A DNA stretch of 64,000 nt, taken from Anastatus disparis (Eukaryota; Arthropoda; Insecta; Hymenoptera; Eupelmidae). This document shows positions 12,272 to 27,100 of the stretch, piece after piece. The stretch's first letter is position 1, and every line of letters starts with the position of its first letter. The DNA is taken from the NCBI GenBank assembly GCA_017163975.1, contig JAFFSR010000237.1, positions 5,146,001 through 5,210,000 on the forward strand, given 5' to 3'. The notes under the pieces are model-generated. The model was given only the letters and a program-made list of their open reading frames with translations. It had not been told where the DNA came from and searched no databases. The translations under genes and the position numbers were made by a program.

Positions 12272-15017
12272 GCAGGAAAGTGCCAAGATCCCATAAAATC
12301 AAGATATTGCAGAAAGACCCTATGATGACAAAAAACATCTTGGAAATTTTATTTATTTGATGTATATTCTAACGTATTTTCCAAAAATGGTATTGATGCT
12401 TATCCAAACAAAACGATTGAAAATGAAAAATTTCTTTACGACTTGATTTTATCGAATTTCAGAAATTTGGCTCTCCTTTTTTCGTATTCGAACAACACGA
12501 ACAATAAAAATAGTTGAGCTCTTATTATTGTCAGAAATTCATGTTTCGATAAAAGTTAATCCATTTTATCATAAAAATAAATATGTGCATAAAAATAACA
12601 GCTTAACTGTTTAATTATTTGAGCTACTATTGAATTCTAACTATAAGAATCATTTCTTCCATAAATATTCCTATTCTGTTTAATATATTTAATAATTTTT
12701 TAATCAATGTAATATTATTATTATGATAAAAGATTAGGTTCGATGATAAAAAATCTGCTCTGAAAGTTCAACCTTTTTGTTTCTTATTAAAATTATTACT
12801 GTTAATTTAAATACTTTTAATTTAATACTAAATTTTGGTCCCATAAATTTAAAAATAAGGTCTTAATGTATTAAAATAATGAAAAATATGATGAGCTTAA
12901 TCACCTTTTTTGTCAATAAGTTCTTAAAAACGTAAAATGCTCAAATAATTAAAATATGAGAAGATATCAGTAGCATTTACTATACCGCGCAATTCGTTAA
13001 CACGTATTAAACTTTATTGACATTACGTTTTATTTTTATTTATATATTTATTATTTTAACAACTAAAAATAGCAACATTACTGTAAACTTTCTATCATTC
13101 GTGCAATTCTTTAACCTTTTTTTCCCCAAAAATTTTTGTATTAAAATTTTACACATGAGTACCTAAAATTAAAATTAAATTTTTTGTTAACCTTAAATTT
13201 TTGTATGGTTTTGAAAAACAAAAAATTTCGTCAAATTTACACATAACCTATTTTATAGATTTCATTATTTAAAAATTATTTTTAAATTTTAATATAAAAA
13301 ATTTGTGTCACTTGTAATACTTATGTGCGTTAAACTTTTAAAAAATGTTTTACAGTTAATAAATGTAAAAAATTAAATTATTAAACAAAATGTTAATAAT
13401 CCCTTTGAAATTTTGTAAAATTTAGGAATAAATAGTTATCATAATCATGTTTTCTTAATGCTTAAATTCAATATCACCCAAACAAGCACAAATTAAAAAT
13501 TCAAAGATCAAAGACAATCATAACCTACAAACTTTGAATTCGTTATCCAAATTGATTGATCCATTAACACTACCAAACATAACCTCAAGCTAAAGTTTAA
13601 AGCAATAATACGAATGTCTTTCCATCTATATATTTAAGTAATAAGAGAAGTTAGAGAAATACAAGTAATTAGATTAGGGATAACATTGATATCAATGATG
13701 TCGATCGGATGATTGAAAACAAGATGAGCTTTAGTATTAGGACGAAGATGCGCAATGATATCTTGTGTATACCAGATGTATATTATCCAAAGGCTTTATA
13801 TATACACATGCACTTTCCTCGTTAATCTATCTTTATCGTATTGTATGGGCCGTATATACATGTATATACATACAGCAAAGCTTGCATTAATCTACAATCG
13901 TGTGATTACCGTATACTATCTTTAGTATTCTGTTTAATGGTTTAAAGCGTTTCATGTTTGTTGATAAACAAAAGTGTATACGTCATTTAGTTAGTTAAAC
14001 ATTCTATTTTTTAAATGTGCCCCCCTTTTTTTCTTAAATATTTTTAATTTTATTAGCTCGAAGAATGCAGTAAACGTATTTTATCCTACTAAATAGTTTA
14101 ATTAACCCGATAATTTATTTTGTTGTTAACAAAAGGAGTAACATTTTTATATTAGCTGCAAAATTTATAGGTTAACTTATCTTAATGCCCCTTTTAATCC
14201 GATATGTACTAAACATTAAATTAAACTATAAAAATAGCAAATTAAAACACTTATCGAGAGTTAAAATTTTTTTTTTTAATTTAATAGAATTGATTATCCA
14301 TCCTGATAAAAAGTAACTTAAAAAGAAAGAAATCAAATCGATTTTCAATTATTGGTCTTACTACATTCGGTTTAATCTACTTGTCGTAAAACACAGTGAA
14401 ATAAGGGAATATAATTCAATAAGTTTCATATATTACTCTGTAAATTATAATAATGAAGTTAATTAGTTAAACAAGCTCTAATTAAAATAAATTATACTGC
14501 AAGTTAAAAAACATAAACAATATTAACACTCTATTAGATATAACCTTTGAGAAAAGTCTCGCGCCACAAGCCGTGCATAAGAGAATATTAAAGCAAGTAT
14601 AGCTTTGTCAGCAGTAATAATCGATGCTCTCGTGAAGTGAAAAAAAAGAAGAAAAAATCCATCCTACCCTATATACTTGTATATAGAAAGCTAGCGGCAA
14701 AAGTTTTCGACGATTACAGCCCTTCTCTATATATCATAAGGAATGTAACCTAACCGAGCTATGTATCAAGTAAGACAAATCGTTTGTCTCTCCTTTTTTT
14801 TCTTTTTATTTTAACATTTTTTTTTAAAAGAACGATTTATTACTAGCATCTTTTTAATATAGCCTTATCGTATTTTAACATAAACCACCTATCAATCCCT
14901 TTCCTCTTTTTTTTCTTCTTTTTTTAAGTAATATGCCAACTTGGCAAATATAAAGTTTTTCTTTTAAGAGGATTTATGTTATATGGTAAATTTAAAATGT
15001 TATTTTACGTTTATTAT

Positions 15018-15197
15018 TATTTTTTAAAATTTTATTTAACGTCGTTGTATTTATGCTATCATTGCGATACTAATTAGCGACGGAAGTTTTAAGTATGTGA
15101 ACAAAGCACGTGTAAGGCACAGTGGTGCTTGTATCAATCGAGATTGCGAATCCATCGCTAATCGCATCGAATCTACCGAATGAGTCACTGACACCTC
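15018..15197 (-). mobile_element. tRNA-derived SINE, copy 2, internally deleted
   Basis: This copy lies between perfect 13-bp direct repeats TTACGTTTATTAT at 15005-15017 and 15198-15210, which are its target-site duplication. The tail (ACGTCGTTGTATTTATGC on the plus strand) and the body match the other copies. The head lacks about 31 bp covering the B box between the body and the anticodon region. It therefore could not support pol III transcription from an internal promoter. Whether the deletion predates insertion is unknown. Confidence 0.88.
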
Positions 15198-18100
15198 TTA
15201 CGTTTATTATATTGTATTTCAGTTTTAAGAATTTTATTTTATTTTACAGGAATATTTTATAACTGAAACTGCGTTTTATTAGTAATGATGAAATTAAATT
15301 AATTATACTTGCTTCTGAAGCACTACTGCGCCTCTTGATTATATATGATATAATTTTACAATAATTTTGACAAAAATATTAAATTAAAATAATTTCATAA
15401 TATTATTCCGTATACGTGAAAAAAAGTATTTACAATTTTAAAAAGTATGATTGTCAATCAATTGATAAAATTTGTGTGTATATTCAAAAGAAAAATATTT
15501 TTTCAGTGTATATTCTCATCTTACCAAAATATAAATACCCGCATTATATTCTATGTAAACAACAAGTCGTTTGCTACTAAGTTTATATCGATGATCGTCG
15601 TACCGCGCTCGTTGTTCTTTAGGGAAATGCAGAACTGACAAGTGGACGATGGGGAGAAAAGAATGAGAAGTAAAAGAGAAGAATAAGAAGAAAAAAAAGA
15701 GGCAAATTGGACAAAAAAGCCTTTTAGGCTACAGATCAATGAGGAGTGAGCGAGAAAGAACAAAAGAAAGCTTCCGATAAAAACTGCTTCTCTTTCTAAG
15801 TCTCAAGAGGTTCTGAAGCGCATATAAGCGAAAGAAAGGAGGAAGCATTTACGTGTAAAAAAAAGAGAGAAGTAAGAAAAAAAAAAGAAACCGTCTAATG
15901 CTATGGAAATTGGATGTCAAGAGAAAACACACTAGAGGAATGGATATAACCGTAGGCGAAGTTTCTGTTTTCTGCAGTAGAAACTCACATATTCTCTCGT
16001 TTTCTTCTTTTTTTTTATATGAATCGTTTTCCTAGCGCTAAGTGCATGTCCTTTTTTCGTTTTAACGCTATTTAGCAATATTTCGTTGGATTACTTTCTA
16101 GGAATGGTTTTATTTTTCTTTATTGCTTCTATTATTCGCGGAAAATTTAGTAAAACTTTTAGAAGTATAAAACGATTGTTAATGATAATTGGATTAAAAT
16201 TGGAGGATAAATTTTCAAAAAATTTCTCATAAAATCTTAGATTAAGAAACGGAAATTAGGACAAGAATACTTTTAATATACGTTGCTCTCGGTATTCTGA
16301 GAATTGTCTTTATGTGAAACCCAATATATCACGTTAATATGAAACTTTGTCTTGGTAGATTTTGCCCTTCCTTATTTAAAAGTTTAAATTGATTTTTCTT
16401 TTGCCGTAGTCCCTTTTTTTTCTTGCGCATCGCACAAAGAGAAACCAGAGGGAAAGAGAAAGAAAAAAATGAAGAAAACGAAAAATCTTGAGTTCAGCAA
16501 TTTTTTTTTCTTCTTTTCAAGTGTGTTGCGCGTGCGTTAGCAAATCATGTTATACGATGGCATGACTAATCAATAGAAAAAGAAAAAAAAATGCGTCGTT
16601 TTCTGCGGCGACATGGAGCTTCCCCCTTCTATTTTTTTTTTCCTTCTTCTTAGCCTAAATTTGGGTTAGAATAAGAAGAAAAAAAAGGAAAATCTTGCAA
16701 AGCAAAAAGGGAACAGAAACAATGTGTAATAGAAATTCTGGCGGACTGAGAAAAATGTGAAAAGATTTAAAAAGAATGTTTTTATTTTTTTCTCTTTTTT
16801 TTTCATTTAAGAAAAGAAACAACGTTAAGTTTAAGAAGAGAAATTTTTTAGAAAAGTGAAGAAGAAAAAAAAAGGACTTTAAAGGTTAAAGGCAAAAAGA
16901 GTTAAGTCGTAATTAGGCCGTTCTATGTAAATCGGGAACACATACAACGTTTGCTTTGCTTTTCAAAGCTTCAACATGTTGACCAAAAAGAAATAAAGAA
17001 AGAAAAGAATAAAGAAAAATTGTTTGAGAAGCTTGAATAAAAAAAGAAGAAAATTTCAGTACAAACATGAAAAAAAAAGAAATTTTTTTTCTAATCTTTC
17101 ACACGTAAGTTTTCTAAAATAGAATAAAAGAAGAAGAAAGATATAAAATCTCTTGAAGAAGTTTAAAAAAAAGTATGAAATAAAAGCAGGGAGGTAAAGG
17201 ATAGATTAAAAGAGGAAAGAAAAAAAAAGGAAAATAGTTTATGAAAGAGAGAAAGAGATGATAAAAAAGAAATATATATACAGAAAGAAGTAAAAGCTTA
17301 AAAAACACTCTCGATAGGGTATGAACGTTCGAGAGAGCGAGAGAGAGATTTATTTACGCCAAGGCAAAAGCACACCAGATTTCTTTGACAAATCGAGCGT
17401 AGAGGATTTGCGTCGTAAAGAGCTGTTGTTGTTGTTTAAAGTCCTCGAGGTCATGTAAAGAGAGGAAAAAAACAAGGACAGAATAGAAAAAAAAATTTTT
17501 CCGTTTTTTTTTATTTAGAAAAAAGAACTTAACTATCAACGTTTACATTAACCGCTATGCGGTTGAACGATATACGCTATACCCTCTGGTAGTACGACAC
17601 ACGTATCTATTAATTTTTTTTCTCTACTACTTTATTGAATTTTAATTTTTTAATAATTTAAATCATGAGTAAAATAATTACATTGAAAAAAAATCATTTC
17701 TCGATATTATTTTCATCACAAGTTCAAATAGATTGAGGTTATGTCGATTAATCTGTATAACATAACCTATAATATAAATCAATTCAATATCTTTACCTTA
17801 AATATCAAACACATAATTTAAAAAATCGGATAAGAAAATAATTTAAGTGAAATAACTTTTAACAAGACGATATCGCTGCCGGTTTTAAAAAGAAGTTCAT
17901 CTTTACTACACATAGATAGAGAATATGTGCCTTCTTTTATATCTTATCTTTTAAGGCTAACCTTTATCTTAAAACGTGCTAAACGATTTTTGAACACCTT
18001 CTTACTACCAACTTAACTTTATATATACCAATGACAGTTTTCATTGTGCTCTGCAGATAAGTTTTCGATACTACTTGCTACTGCATTTAAGGTTATGTGT

Positions 18101-18989
18101 GCATGTGTTCGTAGAAGTAAACTTATATCGAGCGAGAAAAACTATTTGGATTTATGAAATTTTAATATATATGAAAGATAAAGCTGCATCGTATGTTATT
18201 GGCAAAATTTTATCGTTAGCGAAGATAAAAATATATTTGCTTAGATTATGAAGAAAGTCACAAAATAATGACCTTATGAAAATTATTATTTTTTCAGTTA
18301 AGTTTGAAAATCGAATTTAAAACAATGTAAATAAACTAACAATGTTTCCTTTTTTAAGACTCGAGTAAATTGGTAACAATTTAAAAATATATTCATAATT
18401 TTGTAAAAATTATTCTTAGTAAAAATTTTGGTAATTAAAAAAGTTTTATGTTTTATTACGTTCTGAGATATATTAACTATTTTTATTAAATATTTTTTTT
18501 ATTTGCAAAATAGAAGTAAATTATCGTAATTCCAATCATAAATGCAAACATAATCTCTCGAACGATATCAAGTAAGAAATTATACAGTCAGTTATAAACA
18601 CATCCAAACGAAAGTGCAACAGAATTCAAGCAAAACACGAGAAGCTATCGACAAACAAAATCCTATCAATACAAACATTCAGCATCAACTACATCCATAT
18701 AAATACAAATACATCTCTCTAACTCGACATCATTTACAGCCTCCAGTCCATGCTCCGCGGATTTGGGGTCACTGTAAATCAGTCTCGCACTCGCATGCCC
18801 ATCGGCACTTCATAATATTAAATTAACTTTTACGAGAATTCATAAAAATACTATGCATCCAGTACATCGAAAGGTTCATTCAAAGTTTTAAATAAATAAA
18901 TAAAGTATAAAAATACTGTACCGTTACAGATCTGCAACATGGAAAGCTGATACTATAAGTTCTAAATAAATAAACAAATAAAGCCTAGC

Positions 18990-19200
18990 AAAAGAGGATG
19001 CCCGTGAGGTAATTTGTTAAATCTTGGTTTAAAACAACGTTTATCTTTTAATTATCAAGAAATTTATGAAGTTAAATAGGTTTAAGTTAAGTTAATTAAC
19101 TTTGCATTATGAAGAACAAAAAAATATTTCATTTTCCTATTGTTACCGAAGTCTGACGATATCTTGATTTTTTCACTTATTTTTAGAATTCTAATAAATT
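18990..19200 (-). repeat. Dispersed coding-like repeat, copy D (inverted)
   Basis: On the minus strand the order is LKISEKIKISSDF, then a short spacer, then the tail TTCATAAATTTCTTGATAAT...TTAAACCAAGATTTAACAAA...CCTCACGGGCATC. It is the closest copy to A in the tail. The coding-like part upstream of KISEK is cut by stops within a few codons. It is the only copy in the sense orientation of the receptor gene. Confidence 0.58.
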
Positions 19201-20761
19201 ATAAAAGCTACTATATTATACGTCAAAAGTTTAAAGTAAACTAATTTCACTTAAATTCTATTATAAACGAATTTGATCATTCCAATCTTTTATCATCATA
19301 CATCAAATTTCAAAAGTAAGATAAGATTTACTCTGATAATAACTATGAAAATAAATTAAAACTTAAATATATTCATTAAGAGAATATCTTTATCAATAAA
19401 GCAGTGGTGTAGTCTCTTCACCATTCAATCTTTTTATATTTTTCTTTATACATTCTAGTATCTGTTATATAAACTTATAAATTCATAGTTTATAGTCTCA
19501 AAATTCAGTTAAAACATTAACTGTACAAATTTCAATAAAAATTAATTTTACAATAAGATTTCTAAACTTTAACTCTTTTTTACAGATTAAAAAAATTTAA
19601 ACTTCAGAAATCTGATGAAATGGCTTAATAAAAAAACTTGAAAAAAAAATTTTTAGACTATAGAGAAAAAATTTTCTTTGAAATATCAATTTAATAAATT
19701 CACTGCATTTTTCCCCAGTTATTGGCAAACTGTGTGTGCATGTACGTATACGGGAAGCTCAAGGGTGCATATTGATATTAAATTTGTTAAAGTATACATA
19801 TGAGCGCAATCATTTTAAAGCAATTTACTAAAAGTTAAGAGAGAATAATTTAATAAAATTGAGTTTTCCTTTTTTTTCCTAAGGTTAAAATTTCAATTTT
19901 CATTTTAGTTTATTAATTAATTTACTACATCCACCTTCAAAGTTTTCTCAATTTATTAAAAATTTTTTCTTCCTTTGACCTTGATTAAAAAATGTATTGT
20001 GCTTCGTATTTTCCTTAATTTATTTAACCATAAAAATTCTTTAATAAAAATTTCCAAAGGTTTTTATAGGATTATTTGTATTCATTGTCAGTAACTTATG
20101 AAAGCACACCGCATACGCTCCGTCAGCTTAAATAAACGGAACGTGAGTTTGCATTTTTTTTTTTCAAAGTTTTCTCAAGAAGCTTCTGAAGATGAATGAC
20201 TTGATTTTAATTAAGAAGTCTGAGAGGCTTACATATATATTAAAATTAAAGTTTCCAATGAAAAAATTTTAATATTGTTTAATTTTTTTTCTTTTTAAAT
20301 AATAGAACGAAACTAAAATTTTAATTTTTTTAAACTTACGCATGATTTATTTCATAACGCATGATTAATTTCAATTATCCAATTTATTTAAAACGATAAA
20401 AGTAGCTATGAATTAATGAAAAAAAGCGGGCGAAAATTAAACTCATAAAGACAAGGTTTATTCAATGTGTGAAAGTTTTATAAACGTAGAAACGCGTTTA
20501 TAATTGGTAAAAGCAAAGCTTTAACAACTCTTATGTAAAAGCTGCAAAATTGTTGAGAAATAAACGTCAACTTTTAGCCGTACGTATACGCTATAATTAC
20601 AAGTTGAAAGGTATACGTATATCTCATTAACAAAAGGTTTGTTTCAGGACTCTCATTTTGAGGCGAAGAGTCAATCGAAAAAAAAAGAGAAAAAGAGAGA
20701 AGAAAAAAATACTAAAAGTTGCGTTAGGTCCCTAAATGAATAATACATGCTTGTTGAGAGC

Positions 20762-20782
20762 GAGAGAGAGAGAGAGAGAGAG
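20762..20782 (+). repeat. GA microsatellite
   Basis: This is an uninterrupted GA run inside a longer purine-rich block (20680-20900) in intron 1. Confidence 0.95.
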
Positions 20783-23700
20783 AAAGAAGAAAAAGGGGGT
20801 CGAAAAGCTCGGTAGTTGTAGTGGTAGGTGTTCATAATAGTAATGCTAACTACTAGCACACAAAAAAAAATGAGAGAATAAGATAGAAAGAGAGAGAATT
20901 GTGCAGGAACAAAGACAAATTAACCGTTGAAAGTAGAAAAGTTTTAATTGCGTCAGGGGCGTCAAACTAGCTCTCGCACCAACGTCCTTTGACACGACAA
21001 CTTATACTGCGCCAAGGTTTCGTTTTTTTTTCTCTTTCTTTTTCTCTCTCTCTCTCATTCTTTTTCTATTCCTGACGTATTTTTTTATTCTTTTTGCTTT
21101 CATCTTCATTTTCTTTCTTTTTTCTTCTCTATACCTTTCCTTTTATTCTTTTCTTGATTGAAAAGAAAAGATATGCTCGTAGAGAGACCTAAAGGCAAAT
21201 GTTTGGACTATCTTTATAAAGAAAAGCGGAAGGAACCAAACGCGAGATTCAGAGTATGGCAAAATGCCATCAAACTTTTCCTTAACTTTCTTCTTTTTTT
21301 TTCTTTGCTTTTTTTTTCTTCTTCTTCTTCTAGAATCGCTGTAATGCTATCAGTAAAATAAAGAAGGAGAAGAAAAAAAGAGAAAAATTGAAGGAAACGA
21401 CTAACGAACGCATAATGTGATGTGAACAAATTACTAAATCTGTCAAGATAATAATTTATTCTTTTATACTTTGAACATTGTATAATGGGTATAAATGCAC
21501 TGACAAAAAAGAAATTAACGAGAAAGAGAGAGAAAAAAAAAGATTGTTAAAGCTTGATTAATCGACATGGCAATTCTTTTTATATATGAATTTTTTTTTC
21601 CCCCGAAGCTACCCACTATGCAATTCGAATACTTAATTGTTCACTGTTTATTGCACATTTTCATTTCTCTGGTTTTAATGGCACTTATAACTTGACTGGC
21701 TTTTATTGCGACAAATTTTAACGCTTTTAACTATTTTCAGTCTGGAATACATATATTTTTTTTTCATCCCGTTTATTTTTTTCCTCTCTCTCTCTTTTAT
21801 TTTTTTTAATGTCGAGCGGGTTGATGAAAAAAAGGCAATAAAATTTTGGAAAATCCCAGACAGGTCTAAAAGTTTTTCGGGTAAAGTGGAAAATAATATA
21901 TTCATATAATTTTATCGGATTAACAAGCGGTTGACGAGCTGCTATTTTCATTATTATTATAGTCTTTAGGAAAGTTTATGGTAAATCTTTGGAAATAGTT
22001 TTGTAAGAAGTAGGAGGGGGTGGCGAGGAAACAGCTTTTATGGATAACTTGAATAATAAATGAGAAATGCCAAAGGACTTTTCATTTCCGAGTATAAACT
22101 TATCTCGTTTTGCCTTGTCGTTAATTTCACTTCTTTAAAGAGCAAGAAGAGCTATGAATTGTCCAAAAGTTACGTTTACGGAAAGTTGCTATTCGGTTAA
22201 CCTATCTACATGTCATACCTACTTGATTTCTTACTCGTTCATTACTTAACAATCTGAAAGTTACTTTATAAGAAAATATCATTTTATAACGTTATATTAT
22301 ACGTTAATCAATGGCTCTTTAAATATCAATATTTCATGAATATTAAAATATCCACCTAAAAACTTTTAGCAATAATAAATATTTATATTTTCCTAAACTT
22401 TAGATTATTCTTGCGGTATAATCTACTTAAGTAATCGCTGTTACTAGATCAACATTAGTAAAGTTCAATATCAAGCGAACTTCAATTGCCATTGTTTTCC
22501 ATACATAGACTTTTGGGTATACGTAGTTTCGAACTGTGTATTGGATTGAGTCGAATGTGGAGAGGGTTTAGGGGAAGAGGGAGTGGTGCGAAAATTAATC
22601 TATAATTAAGAGCTATTTTGCAAGAGGTGCTTAGCGGCTTTATTGTACATCTAATTCGAAATGATTGCTGATTCGATTTGAATGTTGGACGAGAGGCCAG
22701 AGGTTTTATTTAAAATTGAAATTAAATTACTTTTTATGAATAGTTTAGCATTTTATTTGATGAGTTTGAATTATTAATTTATCGCGCTGTCTGGGTCATA
22801 CGATATTTTTTTTATTTGTTTCGATGAATATTACAAGTAACGACCTATACCTGTGTCATCAATTATTTAAAAAAAATATCAATTCATTTTTAAAAAAACA
22901 TTTATTTAAAATTTTGAAGTTTGACGTCAACATCCACTTCAATTTTGTAAATTTTAAATAAAGTATCATGTAGAATATTTTAATATTTTTCATAAAATTC
23001 TGGTAAAAATGAGCTGTAAAGACAGATACAACGGTTACAAAATGGTTCTGTGAGTTACATTTTAGGTATAAGCGTGAGCGATTATTTCTGACTTTACAGA
23101 GCAGCATTGAGTTGGCTGCATATAGATAAAAATAGATAATACTTTCCAGTTGTACTTGTGCAAAAAATCGTACACGCTAATACACCAGCAAAATCCAGTG
23201 GATCTCTTCTTTAGATATGTATCACAGAACATTCGCTGGGGGAGAAAGACTTAACGGTGCTTTTTATGCACACTAAGATTGGAATTAACTTTTTTTCAAG
23301 TTCAAGGAACACATTTTTAGAACTCATTCATTGACGTGAGATTTCAACGTCTTCCATTGCTCAGCAGATTTTTAATATAGATTTTTATTTTTTTTTCATT
23401 TATTCTTATTTCGTTTCATGGATTTAAGATGTAAACGTAATTTATTGATATAAATGATAAAATTTATAATTATTGATATGAATGATAATTTCATATTCTT
23501 TTTTACTTTATTCATTCTTATTATTATTATTTACGTATTTGCTGTAACTTAATTACTTTGGTTGATGGATATTACTTGACAATATTTTGCATTTTTATTT
23601 TGTATTATTTATTATAGGATATGATTTTTCAAACAAAAACTTCTATATTATTAGTTTTAATTTATTGACAGTGATATCAGTTTTCATGCAATATTTTCTA

Positions 23701-23821
23701 AAGCAAAAGTAATTATTTTTAATATGAAATAAAGATTTATCTGTCTACGATTTATGAAGTCATTTATTTATATTTTTCCAACTAAAAATTTATATAGTTT
23801 TAAGAAAGTAAAATGCTTGAG

Positions 23822-24155
23822 AATACGTATAAAATAAGGATACACTGGGGAACGTATGAAACTATTATTGATGCTTACATTCAGGAAAAATATCAAAATT
23901 TTAAAAAATTAATGTGGGAAAATAAAGAAAATTTTAAAAAAATTGTTAAAACGCCAAAAATAAGTGAAATAAATCAAAATTTAAGCAGACATTTGCAATG
24001 AATAATTGAAAAATGTAATGCTTATTTTTATTTACAATTTAAAGTTAACTAATTTAGTTTAAATCTATTTAACTTCATAAATTTTCTGATAATTAAAAGG
24101 TAAACATTGTTTTACACCAAGATTTTACTAGTTATCTCATAAGCATCCCTTTTTA
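23822..24155 (+). repeat. Dispersed coding-like repeat, copy A
   Basis: This copy shares a 3' tail of about 100 bp (TTCATAAATTTTCTGATAAT, then TTTTACACCAAGATTTTACT, then CTCATAAGCATC) with copies B, C and D. Upstream of the tail, an open frame starting at 23813 ends at 24001 and includes NTYKIRIHWGTYETIIDAYI, then KLMWENK, then PKISE. The frame and several of these residues recur in copy C, and the KIS-x-x-I segment recurs in B and D. A loose match to SANT/MADF-like spacing (W..., LI/II..., KxxW) was considered but is not strong enough to name. It looks like the decayed 3' end of a protein-coding mobile element. It lies in intron 1. Confidence 0.6.
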
Positions 24156-27100
24156 CTATAACTTTTAATGACACAATCAAAATAATATTATCGGAGCTAA
24201 ATTAAATCAATGCGGAATTTTCTATTAAAAAATAAATTAAAATTTTATTTAATTATTTTTAGCTGTTACAATCGTTACGAAAAAAAAACGATTCCAGCTT
24301 ATTTAAAAAATATCTCGTTACTATGTTTATTGTTAGGGTCGTTAATTATTTAAGCTTAATAATTAAATTAAATGGCATTAGATCAATTAATTACTTCCAA
24401 AATCAATACTGAATCCTACAATAAAAATTTCAAGCTTGAAAGAAGAAAAAAAATCGAAGAAATATAAATATAAAAATCGCCTAATTTGAGACTGACTTTA
24501 GTCAATTTATCCTCAAAACGAGTATATAGTCAACACCAAGCGAGCAAGCTAAACAGAAGGGATTTTATCAAGTAGTATAAGCCTATATATAGTAGCTGCT
24601 ACTTTGAAGGACAGAACGTATTAGCTCGGAGAGTTAACGAGGTAATAATATACCAGCCAGTACAACAAGCAACCAGCTATATCCCAAGTTATCTTACTCC
24701 TTGTTGTCGTTTGCCAATATATCAAAGGTTGAAGCTCAAACGACCAGACAAACATCTTTAGCTTATAGATTATAATGTCTTTTTTTTTAAGGAAAAAAAA
24801 AGTTAAAAATATATACCGTGGCGTTATAAAAATAAGGTTTATTACGCGTACTGCAAAAGAAAGTATTATAAATTTATATTGCCTTTTTTTAAAGTTCTCC
24901 TCCTTTTTAATGAATTATTAAATAAAGAAAGAGATAAAAGAGAGACGATGAGTCTTAAAACAATTCTCTTTTACTTTGGTCAATCACAAAAAAAAAGAGA
25001 GAAAGAGGAAAAAAAATAGAGAAGGTAATCTAGGTATATAAGGAGTGGCATTAAGCTGATGAGAAAAATAAATGAAAATACTAAAGATCAGGAGGACTCT
25101 TATACTTTTTCGTCGAGGAAATTTCATTAGTTAAATTAACTTGCGAAATGAAGTTTCCTTTCTTTTCACTTTATTGATAGATTACCTGAATTTTATTTAA
25201 TGTTTGCATTACTTTTGAAGAGAAAAAAAAATTTTTTTTCTTCTCGAGAGGCTCAGAGTATATTGACTTTGTAGTTATGAATCGGATATGTTTAAGTTTG
25301 AAATATTGAATAGTTGGTTGTCTATTGAAGTAGGAAAGTGATAAGAGAAAAGGTTTTAATAATTTTAATTATTTAATTCAACCGAAGCTTCATTTTTTAA
25401 TTTTATACAAAAAAAATCCTTCACCATTAAATTTCACAAAATATTGTGTTGAAATTTTTGAAAAAAATATGCAAAATTTTTAAAAAATTTCTAGAGGAAT
25501 TTACGGTTTTATGATTACGACTTGATAATTTTTAATTAAGCATTATTACACATGAGAAATTTTCACAAAATCTTGCAAAATTCACAAGTTTTCGTAGGTT
25601 TTTTTCCTTAATTTTTGATAAAACTTTTATTTTAAAAAAACTTTAAAATTCATGCACTTAAGGGCCAACATAAGTTGTAGCGCAGATTTATTATTTACAA
25701 TTTTAAGTGTCATTAAAACGTAAGTTAAACGCGCATTATAATTTTTTATCGTTCACTTGAAAAAAATATCTTATTTTTTCATGGCTGTAATAACGACCTC
25801 TAAAAGATCATAAAAAGTGATTTTTAAAGTCTTTTCATTACCCAATTTCACGTTATCTTAAAGTTTCGTTGGAGATTTAATTACCCCTTTTTTCAATTAA
25901 ATATAATAATCAGCACGTGAATCGAAAAATAACTTTCCACGTAATATAATTAAAAATAAAAACATTAATAATCAGAATTACATTCGCAGATTAATTAATT
26001 TACAGAACGGCTCAGTGTTTAACCAGTCCTTAAAAAAAAATATTTATCTTAAATCAGTGTCGGACATATCGATTTATGGTCTTGGAGCAACAAAAAAAGT
26101 AAAATAATAAACGTATATATCCATCTCATATTTCTAGAACATGAGAATGCTTTTACAGTTGAAGATAATTCAATGGCTCTTAATTTAGTATATTTGAATT
26201 GGCAAGCTGCAGTATCTATTAAGGATTAACAACCGTAATAATGAGCACTAATTCTACGATCATACTTGTCTCTTTTAATTGATTAAATAGTTTCTTTTTA
26301 TTTCGCCATTTTTTTAATATACTTTTTTTACTTAATTTGCGATATCGATATGAAAATATAGTTCAATTAGTTCTAAATGAAAAATTAAAAATACAGGAAT
26401 TATGAAAAAATGTAGCTTATAAAGATCAATAGATATCTTATCCAAATTAACAGTTTATTTTTTTAAGATAAGAATAAACAATAAAAAAACGAATAACTAA
26501 TTTGTTAAATTTTTTTAAATTTTTCAAATAAAATAAAATTATTGATCTATTAATTAATAAGATTATCTAGGTACTTTTTCTTCCAAAATACGTAAAGCAA
26601 TTCCATTTTAAGTCTCCAAGATATCTCTGGAGCTCGACTTATTGAGAAAGAAACTAAAGCAAAGTAGAGAAGGAGAAGATAGAAAAGAAAGAAAAAGAAA
26701 AAGAGAAGCTTGAATTGCTAAGCTTAGCTACACACACACATATACACTTACACCAGTAGCAAGTCGGGCAAATTGGGAAATTCCAAAGCGTTCACAAGCG
26801 AAATCTCCCACAGCTTGGAAATTGTCAAGAGGAGAAAGGGAGGAGGAGGGGATGACAGAGAGAAAGAGAAAAGTAAAATAGAACAACTGAAACAGAGAGA
26901 AAGAGAGAGAGAGATGGAATAAAGTTAAGTGAAAAAGTAAAATCAACGGAGACAGCACTTTTTCAACTTCTAGTCCCCCGTACTAATAACCTCTAAAACA
27001 AACGATTCTTCGAGGGTTAAAAGGAAACAAAAACAAAATAAAAAAGAAGAAAAAAATTTGTCGAGCTAGATCAAACACATAACGATGTCACGCAAATAAA

